NCBI GenBank assembly: GCA_965218235.1
Contig: OZ244595.1
Span: 1,240,001-1,304,000 of the forward strand
Reading direction: 5' to 3'
Length of the DNA stretch: 64,000 bases
Origin: CADCWK01 sp965218235
GTDB lineage: Bacteria; Chloroflexota; Chloroflexia; Thermomicrobiales; UBA6265
In this document: positions 1 through 9,035 of the stretch, piece by piece
How positions within the stretch are numbered: the first letter of the stretch is position 1
Layout: every line of letters begins with the position of its first letter
Notes under the pieces: generated by a model
Seen by the model: only the letters and a program-made list of their open reading frames with translations
Told to the model about the DNA's origin: nothing
Databases searched by the model: none
Made by a program: the position numbers and the translations under genes

Positions 1-46
1 TATGCGTTGACGTGAATGCCCGGATACGGATTGTACGGCGCCTCTG

Positions 47-79
47 ACGTAGGGTCATCCGCTTGCGGTGACCGGCGCC
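47..79. repeat. REP-like element, left copy flanking the RAYT gene
   Basis: This begins ACGTAGGGTCA and folds as TCA-(T bulge)-CCGC-TT-GCGG-TGA, followed by CCGGCGCC. A GTAG head before a bulged hairpin is the classical REP layout recognised by RAYT transposases. Its inverted partner is at 741-773. The two differ at five positions. Four of these are paired changes that keep the 4-bp stem (CCGC/GCGG against GGGC/GCCC), and the fifth is the bulge base. An identical 31-base copy lies at 53001-53031. Confidence 0.8.
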
Positions 80-149
80 TACGGCGCTTTCGCCCCGCGG
101 GGCGGTAACTGGCTCACCCGACCCGCTGTCCGATCGTTTTGTCCTGTCG

Positions 150-647
150 TTACCACCTCGTACTGACCCACCGATTGGGACTGTCCTCGACATACCAGCA
201 CAGGTGAGCGAACTCATCCTCGTCACGGATTACCCGGTCATGGAACCGCGCCTGCCAGACGCTTTGCCCCGTCACACCCCGTTCCCGATTGATCTGGATG
301 CCCGAGAGCGACTTCATCGCCCCAACGATGCGACTCAATCTGACGTTTCCCTGATCGCCCTCCCTGTCGGGTTCGCCGCCGATGGTGAGGACCGCATGGA
401 TGTGGTCCGGCATCACGACGAACGCGTCCAGATGGGCGAATGGAAAGCGATCGGAGAGCCCGTCCCAAGCGGCACGAACGAGCTGCCCGGCCGATGTCTC
501 GTGGAGGTTTCCGTCCTGGTCGACGAAGCCGAGCAGTGGGACGCGATGATTGGCGCAGACGGTCACGAAATAGGACGCACCGCCTCCATACCGAAAGCCC
601 TGCCAGCGGATGAGCTTGCGTCGAGGTGATTGGGGTTGCGTAGACAC
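150..647 (-). CDS. REP-associated tyrosine transposase (RAYT, Y1_Tnp family)
   Basis: This is a small Y1 transposase of the IS200-like group. Such enzymes cut and join single-stranded REP hairpins through a catalytic tyrosine activated by a HUH metal site. Visible motifs are the N-terminal strand GGGASYFVTVCA, the HUH motif in PDHIHAV, and the tyrosine region CWYVEDSPNRW near the C-terminus. At about 165 residues it is normal for the family. GTG at 647 is preferred because GGAGAG lies about 7 bases upstream; an in-frame ATG at 677 gives a 175-residue alternative without a good ribosome site. Inverted REP hairpins lie on both sides (47-79 and 741-773), so gene and repeats look like one autonomous unit. 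A non-autonomous relative is at 53001-53164. Confidence 0.85.
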   Translation of the reverse strand: MSTQPQSPRRKLIRWQGFRYGGGASYFVTVCANHRVPLLGFVDQDGNLHETSAGQLVRAAWDGLSDRFPFAHLDAFVVMPDHIHAVLTIGGEPDREGDQGNVRLSRIVGAMKSLSGIQINRERGVTGQSVWQARFHDRVIRDEDEFAHLCWYVEDSPNRWVSTRW

Positions 648-740
648 CTGTGGCTCTCCAGCGAATCTGCCGCACATTAGTCGACACGGAGCACGATTTC
701 TGAGCGTCGATTATCGCCCTGCGGGCCGATGGCGCCTGCG

Positions 741-767
741 GGCGCCGGTCAGGGCAAGCCCGTGACC

Positions 768-773
<6 letters not shown>
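741..773. repeat. REP-like element, right inverted copy
   Basis: This is the inverted partner of 47-79. Read on the minus strand it starts ACGTAGGGTCA and folds as TCA-(C bulge)-GGGC-TT-GCCC-TGA, then CCGGCGCC. It overlaps the 3' end of the UvrA-like gene, whose TAG stop (768-770) is part of the conserved GTAGGG head. Confidence 0.8.
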
Positions 774-3095
<2,322 letters not shown>

Positions 3096-3368
3096 CGGAA
3101 CACCCCTCCTTGCTGGGTCAGATTTTCATGTCGAGGTTCAATCGTAGCGAAGCATCAGGTCAGCTGGTGTCAGTTCGGATGGTCGCGGACGCTCGCGAGA
3201 CCCGGTATTGGACCAGAACCGAATCGTTGTCGCAACTCGTCTTCGGTGCGACGATCGGGCGGTGGCAGCCCGGCAGGGGAGCCCCGATCGTGTCGAAGGA
3301 CCGATCCGTGCTCTTGACAGTCGTGGCTATGCTTCGATCTCGCGGCCGCTTGACGGTCCGGGTATCAT

Positions 3369-3383
3369 TGAGAATGATTCTCG
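3369..3383. promoter_or_regulatory. Fur-family-like 7-1-7 operator palindrome
   Basis: TGAGAAT-G-ATTCTCG is a near-perfect 7-1-7 inverted repeat that closely resembles Fur/PerR/Zur-type boxes (TGATAATnATTATCA). It sits 28 bases upstream of the likely topA -35 element, and its A+T-rich character stands out from the background. The regulator and the regulated gene are inferred only. Confidence 0.5.
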
Positions 3384-3411
3384 ATAACGGTCCGATGAGA
3401 TCCGGTCAGCC

Positions 3412-3441
3412 TTGACACCGCTTCGATCGGGTGGCTAAGGT
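3412..3441 (+). promoter_or_regulatory. Probable sigma-A type promoter for topA
   Basis: TTGACA (3412-3417), an 18-base spacer and TAAGGT (3436-3441). Transcription would start about 145 bases before the topA ATG. Confidence 0.5.
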
Positions 3442-3593
3442 AGAAAAAATGGCAGACAACCCGCGACCCCGAACCAGTCACGCCGGGCCGGTAACCCGCT
3501 CCTCCTCCGCCCTTCCCGAGGTTTTTCCTCGATCACCTGATAGTCAGCAGACTCCTCCCAGTCCCACCCTCGTCCCATCGCGACAGGAACCAC

Positions 3594-6026
3594 ATGGCAA
3601 CCGACACCACCGAACTGGTCGACGACACGACCGCAACGCGCCCTGTCCGGAACACCCGGGCCAGCGCCAGCGCGATGACCACTGGAACGGCATCCGCCGC
3701 TCCGAAGACGACCCTCGCTTCCACGACCAAGGCCGCGACCGGCAGGACGGGTACGACGACGGCCCGCAAGACGACCACCGGCAAGACGGCCACCGGCAAG
3801 ACCTCCGCCGCGAAGAAGTCGGGCGGCAAGTCTGCTTCACCGACCGGCGCCGGGCGGGGCAAGCTCGTCATCGTCGAGTCCCCGGCCAAGGCCCGGACGA
3901 TCGCCAAGTACCTGGGGACCGGCTATACCGTCAAGGCGTCGATGGGGCATATCCGCGACCTGCCCAAGAGCACGCTCGGCGTCGATGTCGGCAACGACTT
4001 CGCCCCGAAGTACCTCGTGCCGCGGGACAAGAACAAGGTCGTCAAGGACCTCAAGGATAGCGTCGCCCGGGCCCGGACGATCTACCTCGCGACGGACCCT
4101 GACCGCGAGGGCGAGGCGATCGCCTGGCATCTGATGAAAGCGACCGACGCCGACTTCCTCGGCAAGCAGATCCACCGTGTCGTCTTCCATGAGATCACCC
4201 CGGCCGCCGTCAACGAGGCGATGTCCGAGCCGCGCGACATCGACATGCAGCTCGTCGAGGCCCAGCAGGCCCGCCGCATCCTCGACCGGCTCGTCGGCTA
4301 CGGCGTCTCGCCGCTGCTCTGGAAGAAGGTCAAGCGCGGCCTGAGCGCCGGCCGCGTCCAGTCGGCCGCCCTCCGGATCGTCGTCGAGCGCGAGCGCGAC
4401 ATCCAGGCGTTCCAACCGGTCGAGTACTGGTCGCTGGACGCCGATCTCTCGAAGCGGGTCGATGGCGAGCCGAAGAAGAGCGATCTCTTCAGCGCCGCCC
4501 TGAGCCGGATCGGCGACAGGAAGGCGGAGCTGGCGACCGAGGCCGAGACGATGGCCGTCGTCAATGGCCTCGATGGCGCGTCCTACCGCGTCCAGACCGT
4601 GACGCGGCGCGAGTCCCAGCGGCGACCGCAGGCGCCGTTCACGACCAGCACGATGCAGCAGGAGTCGTCCCGCAAGCTGGGCTACGCGCCCCGCCGGACG
4701 ATGCAGCTGGCGCAGGAGCTCTACGAGGGGGTCGATGTCGGGGCCGAGGGGACCGTCGGTCTGATCACCTACATGCGGACCGATTCGACCAACGTCGCCT
4801 CGGTCGCGCAGCAGGCGGCCCGGGAGACGATCACCGCCCGGTTCGGCGCCGAGTACGTGCCGGAGAAGCCGCCCCTCTACGCGAAGAAGAGCAAGGGCGC
4901 CCAGGAGGCCCACGAGGCCGTCCGCCCGACCTACCCGAACCGGACGCCCGAGAGCGTCAAGGGCAACCTGTCCAGTCAGCAGTTCCGCGTCTACCAGCTG
5001 ATCTGGCAGCGCTTCATCGCCAGCCAGATGCGTCCGGCGCTGCTCGACAACACCGGCGTTGACATCGCCGCCGGTCCGGCCACGGCGGTCGCGGCCGGCA
5101 ACGCGCCGTACACCTTCCGGGCGACGGGGTCGGTCGTGAAGTTCAACGGCTTCATGGCCGTCTACCAGGCCGGCCGAGACGACGGCGACACCGACGAGCT
5201 CGACAAGGGCGCCCTGCCGATCCTGAACGAGGGCGAGGATCTCGACCTCCGCAAGCTCGACCCCGCCCAGCACTTCACCCAGCCGCCGCCGCGCTATACC
5301 GAGGCGACGCTGGTCAAGACGCTGGAGGAGCTCGGCATTGGCCGGCCAAGCACCTACGCCCCGACGATCGAGACGATCAAGGCTCGCAACTACGTCACGA
5401 CCGAGGAGCGCCGGCTGCTCCCGACCGAGCTCGGTTTCATCGTCAACGACCAGCTCGTCGAGCACTTCGGCGGAATCTTCAACGTCGGCTTCACGGCCCG
5501 GCTGGAAGAGGACCTGGACGAGATCGCGACCGGCGAGCGGGCCTGGATTCCGACGATGCACGAGTTCTACGGGCCGTTCACGCGGGACCTGGAGAAGGCC
5601 GAGCAGACGATGGAGCGCGTGCAGCTCCGCGACGAGCCGACCGACGAAGTCTGCGACCTCTGCGGCCGGCCGATGGTGATCAAGCTCGGGCGGTACGGCA
5701 AGTTCCTGGCCTGCTCCGGTTTTCCGGAGTGCCGCAACGCCAAGCCGCTCCTGACCCGGACCGGACTGGAGTGCCCGCAGTGCAAGGAGGGCGAAGTCGT
5801 CGAGCGCCGCTCGAAGAAGGGCCGGACGTTCTACGGCTGCGAGCGCTACCCGACCTGCGACTTCGTCGCCTGGAACAAGCCCGTCGCGGCCAGCTGCCCC
5901 ACCTGCGGCTCATACCTGGTCGAGGCCGGCAAGAACGGGCAGGTGAAGTGCCCGAACTGCAAGTTTACCGGCACGATCGACATGGTCCTGCCAGTTGGCG
6001 TCCCCGAACCGGTCCCGGCCGACTGA
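3594..6026 (+). CDS. topA: DNA topoisomerase I (type IA)
   Basis: This enzyme relaxes negative supercoils through a transient 5'-phosphotyrosine break. The Toprim domain begins near residue 91 (VIVESPAKA), with DPDREGE at 168-174. The catalytic tyrosine is Y393 in GLITYMRTDSTN. The C-terminus carries three four-cysteine zinc ribbons: C687/C690/C707/C713, C727/C730/C749/C755 and C768/C771/C786/C789. At 810 residues it is full length. Residues 1-90 are an added low-complexity tail rich in Thr, Lys and Ala with repeated TGKT-like units, probably disordered and DNA-contacting. The ATG at 3594 has AGGAA about 6 bases upstream. A strong hairpin terminator follows at 6068-6093. Confidence 0.97.
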   Translation: MATDTTELVDDTTATRPVRNTRASASAMTTGTASAAPKTTLASTTKAATGRTGTTTARKTTTGKTATGKTSAAKKSGGKSASPTGAGRGKLVIVESPAKARTIAKYLGTGYTVKASMGHIRDLPKSTLGVDVGNDFAPKYLVPRDKNKVVKDLKDSVARARTIYLATDPDREGEAIAWHLMKATDADFLGKQIHRVVFHEITPAAVNEAMSEPRDIDMQLVEAQQARRILDRLVGYGVSPLLWKKVKRGLSAGRVQSAALRIVVERERDIQAFQPVEYWSLDADLSKRVDGEPKKSDLFSAALSRIGDRKAELATEAETMAVVNGLDGASYRVQTVTRRESQRRPQAPFTTSTMQQESSRKLGYAPRRTMQLAQELYEGVDVGAEGTVGLITYMRTDSTNVASVAQQAARETITARFGAEYVPEKPPLYAKKSKGAQEAHEAVRPTYPNRTPESVKGNLSSQQFRVYQLIWQRFIASQMRPALLDNTGVDIAAGPATAVAAGNAPYTFRATGSVVKFNGFMAVYQAGRDDGDTDELDKGALPILNEGEDLDLRKLDPAQHFTQPPPRYTEATLVKTLEELGIGRPSTYAPTIETIKARNYVTTEERRLLPTELGFIVNDQLVEHFGGIFNVGFTARLEEDLDEIATGERAWIPTMHEFYGPFTRDLEKAEQTMERVQLRDEPTDEVCDLCGRPMVIKLGRYGKFLACSGFPECRNAKPLLTRTGLECPQCKEGEVVERRSKKGRTFYGCERYPTCDFVAWNKPVAASCPTCGSYLVEAGKNGQVKCPNCKFTGTIDMVLPVGVPEPVPAD

Positions 6027-6067
6027 CGCCCTGCGCCGGGACGACGACAGATCGCGAACGGACCACT

Positions 6068-6093
6068 GACCACCGACATCCCCGTCGGTGGTC
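6068..6093 (+). terminator. Hairpin terminator after topA
   Basis: There is a perfect 10-bp stem GACCACCGAC/GTCGGTGGTC around a 6-base loop, extendable outward by three pairs (one of them a wobble). No long T run follows, only TTC. Confidence 0.65.
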
Positions 6094-6293
6094 GGTTCGG
6101 CGTTCCACGGCCGTCGTGTCCGCGACCATCGCCGGCCTGGTCAGATGTGGCTGTGGCGGCGCGGCCGGGCCGGAGTCGGAGTGGCCGCGCCTCGGCCGTG
6201 GCCATCATCTTGAATCTCCTTTGCTGAAACGGTCGAGACGATGCCGCGAACACGCGTGGCTGGATCGGCTTCGACATCATCATGGGAGACGAG

Positions 6294-7190
6294 ATGGCCA
6301 CCGACCAGTACACGATGCAGGACCCAACGACGCAGTACCCGAAGCCACCCTTCGAGAAGCAGACGCAGCCCGCGCCCGGTCTCGACAGCAAAATGACCCC
6401 GAAGGCCGATCATGGGGAGACGACGTACCGGGGCTCCGGCCGGCTGACCGGTCGCAAGGCGATCATCACCGGCGCTGACAGCGGCATTGGCCGGGCCGTC
6501 GCGATCGCCTATGCACGCGAAGGCGCCGACATCGTTCTGTCCTATCTTCCCGAGGAGGAGACCGATGCCCGCGAGGTCGTCGCGCTGATCGAGGCGGCCG
6601 GGCGGAAGGCAATCGCGATTCCGGGTGATCTTCAGGACGAGGCCTACTGCGAGTCCCTGATCGCCCAGGGCGTCGAACAACTTGGCGGTCTGGACATCCT
6701 CGTCAGCAACGGCGGGAAGCAGACCGCGGTCGCCGACATCGCCGATCTGACGACCGACCAGTTCGACGCGACCTTCAAGATCAACGTCTACGCGATGTTC
6801 TGGCTGTGCAAGGCGGCCGTGCCGCACATGCCGGCCGGCGGCTCCATCATCATCACGACCTCGGTCCAGGCTTACCAGCCGTCCGGGACGTTGCTCGACT
6901 ACGCGTCGTCCAAGTCCGTCAACAACACGTTCAGCAAGGCGCTCGCCGAGCAGCTCGCGCCAAAGGGCATCCGGGTCAACGCCGTGGCGCCGGGACCGAT
7001 CTGGACGCCGCTCCAGACCAGTGGCGGTCAGCCGCCCGACAAGATTCCCGACATGGGGGCGCAGTCGCCATTGGGCCGTCCGGGGCAGCCTGCCGAGCTC
7101 GCCGGGGCGTACGTCTTCCTCGCCAGTGGCGAATCCAGCTATGTGACCGGCTCGACGGTCTCGGTCACGGGCGGCATGCCGACGCCGTAA
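6294..7190 (+). CDS. Short-chain dehydrogenase/reductase (SDR), YghA/glucose-dehydrogenase-like
   Basis: This is an NAD(P)-dependent oxidoreductase of the classical SDR fold with an N-terminal extension, as in the YghA/GsiB-associated group. The cofactor motif is TGADSGIGRA, followed by SNGG, the active-site YASSK, and VNAVAPGPIWTPL after the catalytic lysine. The C-terminus ends in the usual SSYVTGSTVSVTGG. The ATG at 6294 is chosen because GGGAG lies 4 bases upstream; an in-frame ATG at 6282 would add four residues and would itself be part of that ribosome-site region. The natural substrate cannot be read from the sequence. A very strong hairpin follows at 7237-7280. Confidence 0.88.
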   Translation: MATDQYTMQDPTTQYPKPPFEKQTQPAPGLDSKMTPKADHGETTYRGSGRLTGRKAIITGADSGIGRAVAIAYAREGADIVLSYLPEEETDAREVVALIEAAGRKAIAIPGDLQDEAYCESLIAQGVEQLGGLDILVSNGGKQTAVADIADLTTDQFDATFKINVYAMFWLCKAAVPHMPAGGSIIITTSVQAYQPSGTLLDYASSKSVNNTFSKALAEQLAPKGIRVNAVAPGPIWTPLQTSGGQPPDKIPDMGAQSPLGRPGQPAELAGAYVFLASGESSYVTGSTVSVTGGMPTP

Positions 7191-7236
7191 CGCTCAACGC
7201 CCGAACCCTCGGTTCAAGAGCGTGACAGTGCCACGA

Positions 7237-7280
7237 CGCAGGAACGGCCGGAGGCTACATCGCTTCCGGCCGTTCCTGCG
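7237..7280 (+). terminator. Strong hairpin terminator after SDR gene
   Basis: There is a perfect 16-bp stem (arms 7237-7252 and 7265-7280), extendable inward by three pairs, followed by TTATCCTGTT. It separates the SDR gene from the DUF402 gene. Confidence 0.8.
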
Positions 7281-7324
7281 TTATCCTGTTGGGCCGTGTT
7301 GCCACCAACCAGGAGGGAGATGCG

Positions 7325-7918
7325 ATGTCAGGCGGGGAAAGGATGATCGGGCATATCGAGTACCGTCCGCCGGATGATCTCCGGCTCTACGAGATCCCGG
7401 AATCCGGCGTCCTCCGGCTCGACGATGAAGCACTGGTCGCCGAGGTCGCCATCGATGGAGCCGTCATTCGCCACTATGGGTTCGCCTCGCACTGGCTCGC
7501 CGTCAACGTCACAACCGATCTCAAGGAGTGGCCCGCTGATCTCGCGGGCGTCGATGCCTTTCCCCATGCCGTGAAGTGCCACATGGCGACACCGATGCTC
7601 CGGGTAGGCGACAGCTGCTTTCAGACTGATCTCTGGCTGGACGTTCTCGTCAGTGCCGACGGTCGCGATTGCCACGTCGAGGACGAAGACGAGTTCGCTG
7701 ACGCCCGGAGTCGCCAGTTGCTGAGCGAACGAGCAGCCAGCGAAGCCCTTCAACGATTTCAGGACGTGCTGAACCTGGTTCAGGCCGGAACACTTCTCGA
7801 CTGGTTGGCAGCAGTCTGCCCGTTCCGTCCCGGTAGTCCGCCGTCAGCCCGCCCATTCCGGCGCCTCGATCCCGCCGACTACCCCGAGCTGATGCCAGGC
7901 GTTCGCCCGACGTGGTAG
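7325..7918 (+). CDS. DUF402 domain-containing protein
   Basis: This 197-residue protein resembles the DUF402 family (FomD/Ntdp-like nucleotide-hydrolase fold). The diagnostic stretch is DLWLDVLVSADG followed by VEDEDEFADAR, which matches the acidic metal-binding core of the family. Before it comes a beta-rich half containing HWLAVNVTTDLKEW. The ATG at 7325 is well supported by AGGAGGGAG 5-13 bases upstream. It is a single gene between two hairpins. The family includes nucleoside di- and triphosphatases, so a phosphatase role is possible but inferred. Confidence 0.7.
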   Translation: MSGGERMIGHIEYRPPDDLRLYEIPESGVLRLDDEALVAEVAIDGAVIRHYGFASHWLAVNVTTDLKEWPADLAGVDAFPHAVKCHMATPMLRVGDSCFQTDLWLDVLVSADGRDCHVEDEDEFADARSRQLLSERAASEALQRFQDVLNLVQAGTLLDWLAAVCPFRPGSPPSARPFRRLDPADYPELMPGVRPTW

Positions 7919-8007
7919 ATCAGTTCCCCACGCCGGGAAGGATCTTCTACCAGGCACCCTCGTAGCCGATGGCGCGGAAGCCGACGCCCTCGGTGACGTG
8001 GAGCATG

Positions 8008-8037
8008 GGCCGGTTCTCCTCGGACGAGGAGCCGGCC
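8008..8037 (+). terminator. Hairpin downstream of DUF402 gene
   Basis: Arms GGCCGG-(TT)-CTCCTC and GAGGAG-CCGGCC around a GGAC loop give a 12-bp stem with a 2-base bulge. It is about 90 bases after the stop and is a probable terminator. Confidence 0.45.
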
Positions 8038-8133
8038 GACCGCTAAGGGTTCGGCTGGCATCGCATCTGCACGGGACATCAGGCTGACCGAGGGTCAGAT
8101 AGCTTCTCGCTAACCCATCGAACGGAGATCATA

Positions 8134-8442
8134 ATGACGACGAACGAGAATCCGGCGGGCGGTGGGCGACCGAAGACCGAGGCGGACGAGCTGGATCGGA
8201 CCGCCGCCGGAACCGCAGAGACCGACATGGCATCCGGGATCGACGACGCGCGCGAGCCGGATTCGCTCGACGGCTACGGCGTCCGTGATGGCAGGATCAG
8301 CGATGACGCGAGCCGGGCCGAGGATGGTGCCTACGGAGCGGAGAACGACGCCGCACGGAACGACAGGGACGGCGGTTCGGGGAACGAGCAACTGGACTCG
8401 AGTCTGGCCGATCGACTGCGGACGCCCGGGTCCCCGGTCTGA
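8134..8442 (+). CDS. Small acidic hydrophilic protein, function unknown
   Basis: This 102-residue protein is rich in Asp, Glu, Gly, Ala and Arg, with no hydrophobic segment and no recognisable domain, and is probably disordered. ATG at 8134 follows GGAG at about 9 bases. A perfect hairpin terminator lies 27 bases after the stop, and an upstream hairpin isolates it from the DUF402 gene. Both support a real transcription unit. Composition recalls small stress-associated or seed-type hydrophilic proteins, but no family is recognised. Confidence 0.55.
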   Translation: MTTNENPAGGGRPKTEADELDRTAAGTAETDMASGIDDAREPDSLDGYGVRDGRISDDASRAEDGAYGAENDAARNDRDGGSGNEQLDSSLADRLRTPGSPV

Positions 8443-8468
8443 CCCCTGGAACGGAGCGGTCTAAAACC

Positions 8469-8508
8469 GCGGGACGCCCCGGAGCCGATCGGCTCCGGGG
8501 CGTCCCGC
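8469..8508 (+). terminator. Perfect 18-bp hairpin terminator
   Basis: Arms 8469-8486 and 8491-8508 are exact inverted repeats around a GATC loop. This is one of the strongest hairpins in the window. Confidence 0.8.
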
Positions 8509-8665
8509 TTCACTACAGTGAGGGTGGCACCAGGTCATGCGGCCGGCGATGCCCATGCGAACTTGTCAGTAGCCAGTATCTGGTCAACGGGCGTGGTGAT
8601 CAGAGTCGTCAGCTACCGTCAGATCTGGGTCTCTCCGTGTGCGGTCGCCGTCAGGCAGACGGCGT

Positions 8666-8875
8666 CTACATCAAGTCCTTGACTTTGGACATGACGTCGT
8701 CCTGACTGGTGAACTGGTCGGTATTCGCACCCTTGAGCTTGTCGGTGATCTGGCTGGGAGCGCCCTTCTGGGAGAGCTGGCTGACGAGCTGATCCTTCTG
8801 GATCGGGAAGTCGATGCCCTTGAGCATGTCGCCGATGCCGCTGGCGCTGCCGGCCATATCCTTGAGACGGTCCAT
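8666..8875 (-). CDS. DUF2795-like small protein
   Basis: This is a 69-residue protein. The core FPIQKDQLVSQLSQKGAP, the middle ITDKLKG, and the ending DQFTSQDDVMSKVKDL follow the DUF2795 pattern (xYPxxKxELxxxAxxxGA...LxxLPxxxYxSxxDV), which is a small helical fold of unknown function. ATG at 8875 is chosen because AAAGGAG is 6 bases upstream; an in-frame ATG at 8917 would add 14 residues of low plausibility. It is divergent from ftsK. Confidence 0.65.
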   Translation of the reverse strand: MDRLKDMAGSASGIGDMLKGIDFPIQKDQLVSQLSQKGAPSQITDKLKGANTDQFTSQDDVMSKVKDLM

Positions 8876-9035
8876 GGGTGACTCCTTTGCGTTGCTGGGT
8901 TGCGTGCAAGGCTGCACACGTCTCAGGACGCAGAGGATGTACCACGGGCTCAGCGTCGGCGCCCCGGAACCAGATGCTGGTGGAATGGCATGGCGCTACT
9001 GGCGGAGAAAGTCCGAGATCTGACCGACATAATAA

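Larger units (their letters stand above)
3096..3593. other. Intergenic region between uvrA-like gene and topA
   Basis: This is a 498-base divergent spacer with no convincing gene. It holds a Fur-box-like palindrome (3369-3383) and a probable topA promoter (3412-3441). Weak overlapping open frames here show no family motif. Confidence 0.6.

Noticed and set aside
3837..5561. 574-codon minus-strand open frame
   Set aside because: Antisense to topA with no family motif. It is a shadow of high third-position G+C.
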